Assembly (NCBI RefSeq): GCF_002930105.1
Contig: NZ_PJRN01000007.1
Coordinates: 62,001 to 126,000 of the forward strand
From: Billgrantia saliphila
Lineage (GTDB): Bacteria > Pseudomonadota > Gammaproteobacteria > Pseudomonadales > Halomonadaceae
Length of the DNA stretch: 64,000 bases
Direction: 5' to 3'
This document shows, in pieces, positions 1-8,913 of the stretch; position 1 is the stretch's first letter, and each line of letters starts with the position of its first letter. A model generated the notes under the pieces. It searched no databases, was not told the origin of the DNA, and saw nothing but the letters and a program-made list of their open reading frames with translations. A program made the position numbers and the translations under genes.

Positions 1-152
1 TCGCGCGCCAGCTGCATCTCCGACAGGCGTTCGCCCGGCGCGAATCGCTGGCCGATGATGGCCTGCGTCAGGTAATCGGCTACCTGTTCCACCAGGTTGC
101 GCTGCTGGATGATGACAGCCCCACCGAGGGCGTTGGAGGGCGTCGTGCTCAC
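1..152 (-). CDS. GntR-family transcriptional regulator, N-terminal part only
   Basis: The first 50 codons of a gene that runs off the left edge. The start is a GTG at 152-150; the in-frame ATG further upstream meets a stop after five codons. The readable part has the usual GntR opening: a short polar leader, then NLVEQVADYLTQAII, then PGERLSEMQLAR, the beginning of the winged helix-turn-helix. The LSE(M/Q)LA pattern is typical of the FCD (FadR-like) branch. The gene is divergent from the ABC-importer operon that begins at 330, so it is probably its local repressor. An imperfect 29-bp palindrome lies between the two. The effector-binding domain is outside the window, so the ligand cannot be guessed. 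Confidence 0.75.
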   Translation of the reverse strand, partial: MSTTPSNALGGAVIIQQRNLVEQVADYLTQAIIGQRFAPGERLSEMQLAR

Positions 153-206
153 GGCTCTCACTCGTTTGTCGGCATGAATCGTCACAGTAAGACGCTTCTG
201 GCGATC

Positions 207-235
207 TGTCGACCGTCGATTGACGACTGTCGACA
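207..235. promoter_or_regulatory. Imperfect 29-bp palindrome between gntR and the ABC operon (candidate operator)
   Basis: TGTCGAC at 207-213 mirrors GTCGACA at 229-235 about a centre at 221. Of 14 opposed base pairs, 11 are complementary. A perfect inner CTGTCGACAG lies at 227-236. Its place between two divergent genes suggests a GntR operator; this is inference. Confidence 0.5.
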
Positions 236-329
236 GCTTGAAACCTCACTGCTATGGTCAGAATGGCTGCTGACACGGCACACACCACAAGACAAACAAA
301 CTGCCGAGACAACAAGAAGGAACGCGACA

Positions 330-1886
330 ATGAGAAAGACGCCCTTGGCCGCCGCCATCGCTGCCCTGGCCTTCACCACCACCTTCGCTCTTGCCGACGA
401 GCCCAAGCGCGGCGGCACCATCGATACCATCATCCAACCGGAGCCACCGGGCCTGGTGCTGGGCATGGTACAGAACGACCCGACCCGCAAGGTCGCCGGC
501 AATATCTACGAGGGGCTGCTGCGCTACTCCACCGACCTGGAGCCGATCCCGCAACTCGCCGAATCCTGGGAGGTCAGCGACGACGGCCTGACCTACACCT
601 TCCATCTGCGCGAAGGCGTGCTGTGGCATGACGGCGAGCCTTTCACGGCCGAAGACGTGGTGTTCTCGGCCGACGTCTTCCATCGCGAACTCAACCCCAG
701 CGCCCGCGCCGTCTTGCAACACGTGGAGAGCATCGAGGCGACCGACGACCACACCGTCGTCTTCACCCTTGCCGAACCCTTCGGCCCGTTCCTGATCTCG
801 TTCGAGGCGGGCACCTTCACCATGGTGCCCAAGCACATTTACGAAGGCACCGACTTCCGCGACAACGAGGCCAACAACCACCCCATCGGTACCGGCCCGT
901 TCAAGTTCGACAGCTGGGACCGCGGCACCGTGATCCAACTGGTACGCAACGATGACTACTACGAGGAAGGCCTGCCCTACCTCGACGGCGTGAATTGGCA
1001 CATCATTCCCGACGGCGCATCCCGCGCGGTGGCCTTCGAGAACGGCACCGTCGACGTGCTACCCAACGGCACCGTGGAGAATTTCGACATTCCCCGCCTC
1101 TCCGCCATGGACAACTCGTGCATCACCGACAAGGGCAACGAGTACTTCAGCCCCTTCGCCATGCTGTGGATGAACAATCGCGAAGGCCCCACCGCCGACA
1201 AGCGCTTCCGCCAGGCGGTGATGTACGCCATGAACCGCGAGTTCGCCCGCGACGTATTGTGGAACGGCATGGGCCAGGTACCGCTCTCCGCATTCGGCTC
1301 GAATGCGAAGTTCCGTCATGACGGGCTCGAACCCTACGACCACGACCCCGAGCGCGCCCGCGAACTGTTGGAGGAGATGGGCTACGACGGCGAGGAGATA
1401 CGCCTGCTGCCACTACCCTACGGCGAGACCTGGAATCGCTGGGCCGAGGCCGTGCAGCAGAACCTGCGCGAGGTGGGCGTCAATGTTCGTACCGTCGCCA
1501 CCGACGTGGGCGGCTGGAACCAGCGCCTGGGCGACTGGGATTACGATCTCGCCTTTACCTATCTCTACCAGTATGGCGACCCGGCGCTGGGCATCACGCG
1601 CTCCTATCGTTCGGACAACATCGAGAAGGGCTCGCCCTGGAACAACGTCGAAGGTTACGAGAACGAGCGTATCGACGAGCTGTTCGACGAGGCCGCTACC
1701 GCCTATCCGGAGGAGGAGCGTGAAGCGCTCTACCACGAGGCACAGGAGATTCTCCACGAGGACGTACCGGTGGGCTGGCTGATGGAGCTCGGCTTCCCGA
1801 CGATCTATCGCTGCGACGTGAAGGATCTGATCACCTCCGGGGTCGGCATCAACGATGCCTTCCGCGACGCCTGGCTCGACCGCTGA
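330..1886 (+). CDS. ABC transporter periplasmic substrate-binding protein (peptide/opine family 5)
   Basis: A family-5 solute-binding protein (DppA/OppA/NikA superfamily) of 518 residues. It captures an oligopeptide-like or small organic ligand in the periplasm and passes it to the permeases that follow. The reading frame is open from 174, but the ATG at 330 is the right start: it has an AAGAAGGA ribosome site and begins a clean signal peptide (MRKTPLAAAIAALAFTTTF, cleavage near ALA-DE). The mature protein shows the family's lobe pattern: NIYEGLLRYS, LAESWEVSDDGLTYTFHLR and FTAEDVVFS near the N-terminus, and the NHPIGTGPFKF motif in the middle. It is the first gene of an importer operon. The ligand is unknown; the FAD oxidoreductase and aminotransferase downstream suggest an amino-acid-like substrate. 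Confidence 0.9.
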   Translation: MRKTPLAAAIAALAFTTTFALADEPKRGGTIDTIIQPEPPGLVLGMVQNDPTRKVAGNIYEGLLRYSTDLEPIPQLAESWEVSDDGLTYTFHLREGVLWHDGEPFTAEDVVFSADVFHRELNPSARAVLQHVESIEATDDHTVVFTLAEPFGPFLISFEAGTFTMVPKHIYEGTDFRDNEANNHPIGTGPFKFDSWDRGTVIQLVRNDDYYEEGLPYLDGVNWHIIPDGASRAVAFENGTVDVLPNGTVENFDIPRLSAMDNSCITDKGNEYFSPFAMLWMNNREGPTADKRFRQAVMYAMNREFARDVLWNGMGQVPLSAFGSNAKFRHDGLEPYDHDPERARELLEEMGYDGEEIRLLPLPYGETWNRWAEAVQQNLREVGVNVRTVATDVGGWNQRLGDWDYDLAFTYLYQYGDPALGITRSYRSDNIEKGSPWNNVEGYENERIDELFDEAATAYPEEEREALYHEAQEILHEDVPVGWLMELGFPTIYRCDVKDLITSGVGINDAFRDAWLDR

Positions 1887-1904
1887 GCGCTCTGCATGAC
1901 GGGG

Positions 1905-1921
1905 GCGGCCGCGCCGGCCGC
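1905..1921 (+). promoter_or_regulatory. GC stem-loop between the binding-protein gene and the permeases
   Basis: GCGGCC at 1905-1910 pairs with GGCCGC at 1916-1921 around a 5-nt loop, in the 70-nt gap after the binding protein. There is no T run, so it is not a full terminator. Such hairpins often stabilise or attenuate transcripts so that the binding protein is made in excess; that role is inferred. Confidence 0.35.
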
Positions 1922-1956
1922 TCCACCCCGCCCCTCCGACCTCAGAGGCTTGCTGC

Positions 1957-2934
1957 ATGCTCTATGCCCGCTTGATCGTGATGCGGCTGCTCAAGGCCGT
2001 CGTCGTGCTGTTCTTGATCGTCATCTTCAACTTCGTGCTGATACAGCTGGCACCAGGGGATCCGGCCTCCATCCTGGCCGGCGAGGCCGGTGCCACCGAC
2101 GAAGAATTCCTGCGCCAGCTGCGCGAACGGTTCGGGCTTGATCAGCCCCTCTACGTGCAGCTGTGGCACTACGTCTCCGGCATCGCCACGCTAGACTTCG
2201 GCTGGTCCTATCGCCAGGGCATGCCGGTGCTCGACCTGATCCTGGCGCGCCTGCCGGCCACCCTGCTGCTCACCGGAACCGCCTTCGTGCTGTCCCTGGT
2301 ACTGGGAATCGTCGCCGGTTCCATGGCGGCGGCGCGGGTAAAGAAGCCCTCCGGTTCGCTGATCATGGCGCTGGCGCTGATCTTTTACGCCACGCCGCTG
2401 TTCTGGGTGGCGCTGATGGCCGTGGTGCTGTTCTCGGTCTATCTCGACTGGCTGCCCGCCTATGGCATGTACACGGTGGGCGCGGGGCATACCGGCCTGG
2501 CGCTCATGCTCGACGTCGCCAAGCATCTGGTACTGCCGGCGACTACCCTGGCGCTGTTCTTCATGGCCATCTACACCCGCATGACCCGCGCCTCGATGCT
2601 GGAGGCGAGTCAGCAGGACTACGTCAAGACCGCCCGCGCCAAGGGGCTCTCCCCCCGGGTGATTCAGCGCCGTCATATCCTGCGCAACGCCCTGCTGCCG
2701 ATCATCACCCTGGCGGGCCTGCAGGCAGGCCAGATGGTGGGCGGCGCTATCCTCACCGAGACAGTCTTTGCCTGGCCCGGCATCGGCCGACTGATGTTCG
2801 AGGCACTGCAACAGCGCGACTACAACCTGTTGCTCGGCATCTTCTTCTTCTCCGCCGCCCTGGTCATCGTCTTCAACATCGTCACCGACCTGGTCTATCG
2901 CCTGGCGGATCCGCGCATCAAGGAGGCGTCATGA
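1957..2934 (+). CDS. ABC transporter permease, DppB type
   Basis: An inner-membrane subunit of 325 residues that forms half of the translocation channel of the importer. It has the DppB/OppB layout: an N-terminal membrane segment (LLKAVVVLFLIVIFNFVLIQLAPGD is the diagnostic first segment, split here by the PGDPA motif), a periplasmic stretch with RERFGLDQPLYVQ, then the binding-protein-dependent transport domain with five more helices. The EAA loop reads YVKTARAKGLSPRVIQRRHILRN near residue 225, the contact point for the ATPase. It follows the binding protein after 70 nt. It ends in an ATGA overlap with the next permease gene, implying coupled translation. Confidence 0.9.
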   Translation: MLYARLIVMRLLKAVVVLFLIVIFNFVLIQLAPGDPASILAGEAGATDEEFLRQLRERFGLDQPLYVQLWHYVSGIATLDFGWSYRQGMPVLDLILARLPATLLLTGTAFVLSLVLGIVAGSMAAARVKKPSGSLIMALALIFYATPLFWVALMAVVLFSVYLDWLPAYGMYTVGAGHTGLALMLDVAKHLVLPATTLALFFMAIYTRMTRASMLEASQQDYVKTARAKGLSPRVIQRRHILRNALLPIITLAGLQAGQMVGGAILTETVFAWPGIGRLMFEALQQRDYNLLLGIFFFSAALVIVFNIVTDLVYRLADPRIKEAS

Positions 2935-3767
2935 GCTTCTTCGCCCGTTTCGCCCAGAACCGGGGAGCCCTGGTCGGCCTGCTTATCCTGATCGCCATCA
3001 TCGGCATGGCCATCCTGGCTCCGTTTCTCTATCCCGAATCGCCATGGCGAATGGTGCAGCGACCGTTTCTCGCACCGATGGAGGCCGAGGGCTTCTGGCT
3101 GGGCACCGACACCATGGGCCGTGACGTCGCCGCCGGCCTGATGCATGGCGCCTGGGTGTCCCTGCTCATCGGCCTTGTCTCGACCACCGTGGCGCTGCTC
3201 ATCGGCGTTCCGCTGGGCGCCGTGGCGGGCTACTACGGTGGCCTGGTCGACGATGGACTGATGCGCTTCACCGAGTTCTTCCAGACCATACCCAACTTTG
3301 CCTTGGCCATCGTGCTGGTGGCGATCATGCAGCCCAGCGTGGTCTCGATCGTGCTGGCCATCGCCATCGTCAGTTGGCCCCCGGTGGCGCGCCTGGTGCG
3401 CGCCGAGTTCATGTCGCTGCGCCATCGCGAGTACGTGGAAGCCGCGCGACTCGTCGGCCAGACCAACGGCACCATCATCCTGCGCCAGATACTCCCCAAC
3501 ACCCTGTCGCCGATCATCGTGCTGGCTTCGCTGATGGTGGCCACCGCCATCCTGCTCGAATCGGCGCTCTCCTTCCTGGGCCTGGGCGACCCCAACGTGA
3601 TGTCGTGGGGCTACATGATCGGCGCGGCGCGCACGGTGATCCGACAGGCCTGGTGGCTGAGCTTCTTCCCCGGCGTGGCGATCCTGCTCACCGTGCTGGC
3701 GCTCAACCTGGTCGGCGAAGGGCTCGACGATGCCTTGAACCCCAAGCTCGTCCGCGAGCGCTCGTAA
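2931..3767 (+). CDS. ABC transporter permease, DppC type
   Basis: The second channel subunit, 278 residues, DppC/OppC family. The frame is open far upstream, but the start is the ATG at 2931, which overlaps the stop of the first permease (ATGA) and has an AGGAGG site inside that gene. Features are the N-terminal helix (LVGLLILIAIIGMAILAPFLYP), the FWLGTDTMGRDV motif typical of DppC, and the EAA loop EYVEAARLVGQTNGTIILR. The C-terminus (ALNLVGEGLDDALNPK) is the family hallmark. It is followed after 11 nt by the ATPase gene. Confidence 0.9.
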   Translation: MSFFARFAQNRGALVGLLILIAIIGMAILAPFLYPESPWRMVQRPFLAPMEAEGFWLGTDTMGRDVAAGLMHGAWVSLLIGLVSTTVALLIGVPLGAVAGYYGGLVDDGLMRFTEFFQTIPNFALAIVLVAIMQPSVVSIVLAIAIVSWPPVARLVRAEFMSLRHREYVEAARLVGQTNGTIILRQILPNTLSPIIVLASLMVATAILLESALSFLGLGDPNVMSWGYMIGAARTVIRQAWWLSFFPGVAILLTVLALNLVGEGLDDALNPKLVRERS

Positions 3768-3778
3768 GGAGACACTGC

Positions 3779-5401
3779 ATGAACGATACCACTCCGGTAC
3801 TGAGCATTCGCGACCTGACTCTGGCACTGCCCGAAGGCGCCGATCGCGACTACGCGGTAGAAGACGTCAGCTACGACGTGGCTCGCGGCGAAATCATGTG
3901 CGTGGTCGGCGAGTCCGGCTCCGGCAAGTCGATGGCCGCCAATGCGGTCATGGGCCTGCTGCCCAAGGGAGTGAGCGCCTCTGGCGGCGAGGTGCTCTTC
4001 GACGGGCAAGACCTGCTGACGCTGGACGAAAAACAGCACCGCCAACTGCGCGGACTTCGTATCGGCATGATCTTTCAAGAGCCGATGACGGCGCTCAACC
4101 CGCTGATGCGGGTCGGCGCCCAGATCGCCGAAGTATTCGAAGCCCACGGCAAGTACAACGCTCGCGAGCGCCAGGAGCGCGCCCTGGCGCTGCTCGATGA
4201 AGTCGGCATCCCACAGCCCGAGCGGGCGATCCGCGCCTACCCCTTCCAGCTCTCCGGCGGGCAACGCCAACGCGTAATGATCGCCATGGCGCTGGCACTT
4301 GAACCCGAGCTGCTGATTGCCGACGAGCCCACCACGGCACTCGACGTGACCACCCAGGCACAGATCCTCGAGCTGATCCGCAACCTGCAGCGCCGACACG
4401 GCATGGCGGTGATGTTCATCACCCACGACTTCGGCGTGGTAGCTGAGATCGCAACGCGCGTGTGCGTGATGCGACATGGCCGGATCGTCGAACTGGGCAC
4501 GGCCGGAGAGGTACTCGACAATCCGCAGCACGCGTACACTCGCGCCCTGCTTGATGCCATTCCGAGCAATGTGGTGCCGCAGTCGCGAGACGCCGAACGA
4601 CCGGCCCCGCTGCTCGAGGTGAAGCACCTGCACAAGGTGTTCCGCTCACGCGGCGGGCTGTTCAAGCCCGCCCGCGAGGTGCGCGCGCTGGATGACATCA
4701 GCTTCACCCTGGCCCCCGGTGAGACCGTGGGCATCGTCGGCGAATCGGGTTCCGGCAAGTCGACCCTGGGGCGCTGCGTGGTCAGGCTCGAACATCCCGA
4801 TAGCGGCTCGGTCATGCTCTCCGGCATCGACTACTCGTCGCTGAAGGGGGATACGCTGCGTCGTGAGCGACATCGCGTGCAGATGATCTTCCAGGACCCC
4901 TATGCCTCGCTCAATCCCCGGCATCGAGTCGGCTACGCCATCGCCCAGGGACCGATCGCCAATGGGGTTCCGCGTGCCCAGGCCATGCGCCGGGCGGAGG
5001 AACTGCTGGAGCTGGTCGGACTCGGCGCGGTGGCAGTGGACCGCTTTCCCCACGAGTTCTCCGGTGGTCAGCGTCAGCGCATCGGCATCGCCCGTGCCCT
5101 GGCCCTCGATCCGGAGCTGATCGTGGCCGACGAAGCGGTATCGGCGCTCGATGTTTCCATCCAGGCCCAGGTGCTCGAGCTGCTCGATGAGCTCAAGCGC
5201 AAGCTGTCGCTATCGCTGCTGTTCATCACCCACGATCTGCGCGTCGCGGCCCAGATCTGCGACACCATCATCGTCATGCAGCAGGGGCGTATCGTCGAGG
5301 AGGGCACGGCCCAAGAAGTTTTCCTGAACCCCCGGGAGCCCTATACCCGCCAACTGCTGGACGCCATACCCGGCCGCGCCCATGAACCGGCCATGGCCTG
5401 A
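3779..5401 (+). CDS. Double ABC ATPase of the peptide/opine importer (DppD-DppF fusion)
   Basis: A 540-residue cytoplasmic protein holding both nucleotide-binding domains of the importer in one chain, as in GsiA/YejF. Domain 1 has Walker A GESGSGKS, signature LSGGQRQRV and Walker [13 protein letters not shown], in roughly residues 1-260. Domain 2 (about 280-530) repeats [17 protein letters not shown] and [12 protein letters not shown]. Each half ends with the oligopeptide-transporter C-terminal stretch ([11 protein letters not shown]). The ATG at 3779 is chosen from the AAGGAGA site just before it; the open frame upstream is only a shadow over the permease. It energises import through the two preceding permeases. 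Confidence 0.92.
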   Translation: MNDTTPVLSIRDLTLALPEGADRDYAVEDVSYDVARGEIMCVVGESGSGKSMAANAVMGLLPKGVSASGGEVLFDGQDLLTLDEKQHRQLRGLRIGMIFQEPMTALNPLMRVGAQIAEVFEAHGKYNARERQERALALLDEVGIPQPERAIRAYPFQLSGGQRQRVMIAMALALEPELLIADEPTTALDVTTQAQILELIRNLQRRHGMAVMFITHDFGVVAEIATRVCVMRHGRIVELGTAGEVLDNPQHAYTRALLDAIPSNVVPQSRDAERPAPLLEVKHLHKVFRSRGGLFKPAREVRALDDISFTLAPGETVGIVGESGSGKSTLGRCVVRLEHPDSGSVMLSGIDYSSLKGDTLRRERHRVQMIFQDPYASLNPRHRVGYAIAQGPIANGVPRAQAMRRAEELLELVGLGAVAVDRFPHEFSGGQRQRIGIARALALDPELIVADEAVSALDVSIQAQVLELLDELKRKLSLSLLFITHDLRVAAQICDTIIVMQQGRIVEEGTAQEVFLNPREPYTRQLLDAIPGRAHEPAMA

Positions 5402-5424
5402 CGCCATCCAGGAAAGGACACATC

Positions 5425-6816
5425 ATGCACGTAAGATTCGAGGAGATCGCCGCCATCGTCGGTACCGGCAACGTACTCACCGGAGCCGATGTCGCCCAGC
5501 GCCGCGTGGACTGGATGACCGGAGCGAGCTGCCGCGCTGGCGCCATCGTGCGCCCGGGCAACACCAACGAAGTGGCCGCGGTGATGCGCCTTTGCCATGC
5601 CGCCGGGCAGCCGGTCGTGACCCACGGCGGCCTCACCGGGCTGGTTCATGGCGGCGAGGCCGGCCCGGACGAGCTCGCCATCTCGCTGGAGCGCATGACC
5701 GCCATCGAAGCAATCGATTCCATCGGCGGTACCATGACGGTCCAAGCCGGCGCACCACTTCAGGCGGTCCAGGAAGCCGCCGACGCCAAGGACCTCGTCT
5801 TCCCGCTCGACCTGGGCGCACGCGGTTCGTGCACCATCGGCGGTAACATCGCCACCAACGCCGGCGGTGTTCGCGTGATCCGCTACGGCATGATGCGCCA
5901 GCAGGTGCTCGGGCTCGAAGCCGTGCTGGCCGACGGCACCGTGATCAGCTCGATGAACCGCATGCTCAAGAACAATGCCGGCTACGACCTCAAGCAGCTC
6001 TTCATCGGCAGCGAAGGTACGCTGGGTATCGTCACCCGCGCCGTGCTGCGGCTGCAGCCCAAGCCGGGCAGCGAGCGCACCGCGCTGGTGGCCTGTTCCA
6101 GTTTCGAGGGCGTCGCCGGCCTGCTCGGGCACATGGGCCGCGAGCTGGGCGGCAGCCTGGGGACCTTCGAGGTCATGTGGCGCAATCACTACTCCCTGCT
6201 CACCGAGGAGAGCGGCCGCAATACTCCGCCCTTGCCGGCCCGCTGGCCCTACTACGCCATCATCGAGTCCCTGGGCGGCGCCGACGAAGAGAACGCCGCC
6301 CGCTTCGGGGCGGCCCTCGAGTCGGCACTCGATGCCGGCCTGATCGAGGACGCGGTGCTGGCCCAGTCCGATACCCAGCGACGCGGCATCTGGGCAATTC
6401 GAGAGGACATCGAAGGGCTCATCCGGCACCTGGCGCCGCTGTTCACCTTCGACGTCAGCCTGCCCATCCCCGACATGCCCGCCTATGCCGAAGGCCTGGA
6501 GACGGCTCTGCACGAGCACTGGCCCGACGGTCGCCTAGTGGTGTTCGGCCATCTCGGTGACGGCAATCTGCATGTCTCGGTCAGCGTCGGCAGCGACGAT
6601 CCCGACACTCGGCGCGCAGTGGAGCGCCTCGTCTACGCCCCGCTGGCCGAGCTGGGCGGCTCGGTTTCCGCCGAGCATGGCATCGGGCTGGAGAAGCGGG
6701 ATTACCTGGCAATCTCGCGTACGCCCGAGGAAATCGCGCTTATGCGCACCCTCAAGCGAGCGCTGGATCCCCAGGGGCTGCTCAACCGGCACAAGATCCT
6801 TTCCATGGAGAGCTGA
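5425..6816 (+). CDS. FAD-binding oxidoreductase, D-2-hydroxyacid dehydrogenase / glycolate oxidase (GlcD-like) family
   Basis: A 463-residue flavoenzyme of the VAO/PCMH family, probably oxidising a 2-hydroxyacid to the 2-oxoacid. The FAD-binding PCMH domain (about 35-215) contains VRPGNTNEVAAVM, the THGGLTGL loop and GSCTIGGNIATNAGG. The C-terminal FAD-oxidase domain has FGHLGDGNLHVS and EHGIGLEKRDYL, whose His residues are the active-site signature of D-lactate/D-2-hydroxyglutarate dehydrogenases. It starts 23 nt after the ATPase with an AGGAAAGGA site, so it belongs to the importer operon and may act on the imported compound or a derivative. The exact substrate cannot be told from sequence. 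Confidence 0.85.
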   Translation: MHVRFEEIAAIVGTGNVLTGADVAQRRVDWMTGASCRAGAIVRPGNTNEVAAVMRLCHAAGQPVVTHGGLTGLVHGGEAGPDELAISLERMTAIEAIDSIGGTMTVQAGAPLQAVQEAADAKDLVFPLDLGARGSCTIGGNIATNAGGVRVIRYGMMRQQVLGLEAVLADGTVISSMNRMLKNNAGYDLKQLFIGSEGTLGIVTRAVLRLQPKPGSERTALVACSSFEGVAGLLGHMGRELGGSLGTFEVMWRNHYSLLTEESGRNTPPLPARWPYYAIIESLGGADEENAARFGAALESALDAGLIEDAVLAQSDTQRRGIWAIREDIEGLIRHLAPLFTFDVSLPIPDMPAYAEGLETALHEHWPDGRLVVFGHLGDGNLHVSVSVGSDDPDTRRAVERLVYAPLAELGGSVSAEHGIGLEKRDYLAISRTPEEIALMRTLKRALDPQGLLNRHKILSMES

Positions 6817-6821
6817 ATCGC

Positions 6822-7748
6822 ATGCCGCCCCAGCAGGCCACGCCCACTCCCCTTCAGACCGGTGGCACCGCCGGCACGCTGCTGCTGATTGGCGCCATCG
6901 GCCTGTTCTGGGGTGGCAACTGGCCGGCGGTACGCTTCAGCCTGATGGATATACCCCCTTTCACCCTGCGCACCATCGGATTCGGTACCGGCGCGCTATT
7001 GCTGCTCGGCTGGGCATGGCTGCGGGGCCTGCCGCTCGGTATCGTGCGTGGCGAACGCAGCTGGCTGATCGTCACCGGTCTCTTCACCATCCTCGGCTTC
7101 AATGTCGGCACCGCCTTCGGTCAGTTGCACATGCCCACCTCCCAGGCCGCCATCGTCGCCTTCACCATGCCTTGCTGGGCACTGCTCATGGCGATGGGCC
7201 TGCTCGGCGAGCGGGTCACGACACGTCAGTGGCTGGGGCTTGCTCTGGGTCAGGCCGGCCTGCTGGTTCTGCTCGGCCCGGCAGCCTGGCAGGCCGGTTT
7301 CGATGGTCTTGTCGGCCCGTTCCTGGTGCTGGGTGCGGCGCTCTCCTGGGCGCTGGGCACCGTGCTGATCAAGCGCCGCGGCAGCTGGCGGGCGCACCCG
7401 GTGGTGATCACCGGCTGGCAGTTCGCCTTGTGTACCCTGCCCGTGGCGATGCTGGCCGCCGCCCATGAGTCACCCGCCGCGATCAGCAGCTGGCGCACGA
7501 CCACCTGGCTGGGACTGGGCTATCACCTGGTCTTCGCCATCTGCCTGGCGCAGATGCTGTGGTTTCGCAACGTCAACCGGCTTACCGTCGGCCAGGCCAC
7601 CATCAGTACCCTGATCATTCCCGTGGTCGGCGTCACCAGTGCCATCGTCCTGCTCGGCGAGTCCTGGACCCCACAGGTACTGCTGGCGCTGTGTCTGATT
7701 CTGGCGGCGGTGGTCAGTGTCATGACCCAGCGTCGCCCCACGGGTTGA
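6822..7748 (+). CDS. DMT-superfamily (EamA) transporter
   Basis: A 308-residue inner-membrane protein with ten predicted helices in two EamA repeats (about 20-150 and 165-300). The first opens with LLLIGAIGLFWGGNWPAVRF, a classic EamA start; the second repeat ends VGVTSAIVLLGESWTPQ, the conserved GE motif before the last helix. Family members usually export amino acids or small metabolites. It starts 5 nt after the FAD enzyme and so is co-transcribed, which would fit relief of an excess product of the operon. The substrate is unknown. Confidence 0.85.
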   Translation: MPPQQATPTPLQTGGTAGTLLLIGAIGLFWGGNWPAVRFSLMDIPPFTLRTIGFGTGALLLLGWAWLRGLPLGIVRGERSWLIVTGLFTILGFNVGTAFGQLHMPTSQAAIVAFTMPCWALLMAMGLLGERVTTRQWLGLALGQAGLLVLLGPAAWQAGFDGLVGPFLVLGAALSWALGTVLIKRRGSWRAHPVVITGWQFALCTLPVAMLAAAHESPAAISSWRTTTWLGLGYHLVFAICLAQMLWFRNVNRLTVGQATISTLIIPVVGVTSAIVLLGESWTPQVLLALCLILAAVVSVMTQRRPTG

Positions 7749-7800
7749 GACATTCGCCTCGCTCTGGAACGATCGTCATAACTTGTCACTGGAGTTCCCC

Positions 7801-8913
7801 ATGCCTCGCTTTCCCGATCACTTGACCGGCCCCGGCCCCAACAACCCTTTTCCCGGCATCAAGGTGCTGGAGCGACGGATCGGTCGTGAGATTCCCCATC
7901 GCCTGGGTTCCAACGAGGGGCTCGACATGCCGCATCGGGCGCTGCGCGAACGCTTCGGCGACGCCATGGTCAAGCATGTCTATTGCTATGGCGATTCCGA
8001 GGCGCTGGGCATACGCCGACGCCTCGCCTCACTCTATGCCCTGCCGCTGGAAGCGACGCTGGTGGATGCCGGAGCGGATAGCCTGATCGCCCTGGCCCTG
8101 CGCACGGTGGCCACCCCGGGCTGCGCGGCAATCAGCGCCAGCGGCACCTACCCCACCTTCGGCTACTTCGCCCTGGGGCAGGGCTGTCGCCTGATCGAGC
8201 GTCCTTACCGGGAGGGCCCGGGCATACTGGCGCCGGATCTCGACGCCCTGCTCGCCTCCGCCCATGAGCATCAGGCACGCCTGGTCTATGTGGCCAATCC
8301 CGACAATCCCAGCGGCCATCTGCACAGCGACGCGGAGATTCGGCGGCTGCGTGACGAATTGCCGACGGATTGCTGGTTGCTGCTCGACGAGGCCTACCAC
8401 GACTTTCGCGACGACGCGGACTCCTCCTTCAGTCGCGAGGTGCTGCCGGGGGTAATCCGGCTGCGTACCCTGTCGAAGGCCCATGGGCTGGCCGGACTGC
8501 GTATCGGCTACGCCATCGCCGAGCCGGATACCCTCGCCATGATGATGAAGGTACGCATCCACTATGCGGTCTCGACCCTGACCCAGGCCGCCGCCGAGAC
8601 GGTGCTCGATCATCACAGCGAGGTGGAACGGCATGTACGCGAGGTCAAGGCGCGCCGGGCGCGACTGGCCGAGCACTTCTCGTCACTGGGAGCCGAGGTA
8701 CTGCCGAGCGCGACCAACTTCATCGCCTTACGCTTGCCCAGCGCCGAGCTGGCAGGACGGCTCAACCAGGAACTGCTGGAAGCCGGACGCCTGATCGCCC
8801 GGCCCGCGCATCCCGACCTCGGTCACGTACTGCGCATCACCGCTGTCGAGGATGCCCTCGTCCCCGGCCGCTTCGAGATTCTCGAGCGCGCCATCGTAGA
8901 AAATTCGGTTTAG
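7801..8913 (+). CDS. PLP-dependent aminotransferase, class I/II (HisC-like)
   Basis: A 370-residue fold-type I aminotransferase. Visible motifs are NPDNPSG (substrate carboxylate and PLP contacts), [10 protein letters not shown] (the Asp that binds the pyridine nitrogen) and the PLP lysine in [17 protein letters not shown]. The ATG at 7801 is preferred over an in-frame TTG at 7783 because a GGAG site lies 7 nt before it. The sequence resembles histidinol-phosphate aminotransferases, but no his gene is nearby. The neighbours are an importer operon on one side and, across a convergent regulator, the arginine-transaminase genes, so it may transaminate arginine or the imported compound; this is inference. 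Its last four bases overlap the stop of the convergent regulator. Confidence 0.85.
   Translation: MPRFPDHLTGPGPNNPFPGIKVLERRIGREIPHRLGSNEGLDMPHRALRERFGDAMVKHVYCYGDSEALGIRRRLASLYALPLEATLVDAGADSLIALALRTVATPGCAAISASGTYPTFGYFALGQGCRLIERPYREGPGILAPDLDALLASAHEHQARLVYVANPDNPSGHLHSDAEIRRLRDELPTDCWLLLDEAYHDFRDDADSSFSREVLPGVIRLRTLSKAHGLAGLRIGYAIAEPDTLAMMMKVRIHYAVSTLTQAAAETVLDHHSEVERHVREVKARRARLAEHFSSLGAEVLPSATNFIALRLPSAELAGRLNQELLEAGRLIARPAHPDLGHVLRITAVEDALVPGRFEILERAIVENSV

Noticed and set aside
174..329. N-terminal extension of the binding protein
   Set aside because: It would place 52 polar residues before a perfect signal peptide and would cover the palindrome. The ATG at 330 has the ribosome site.
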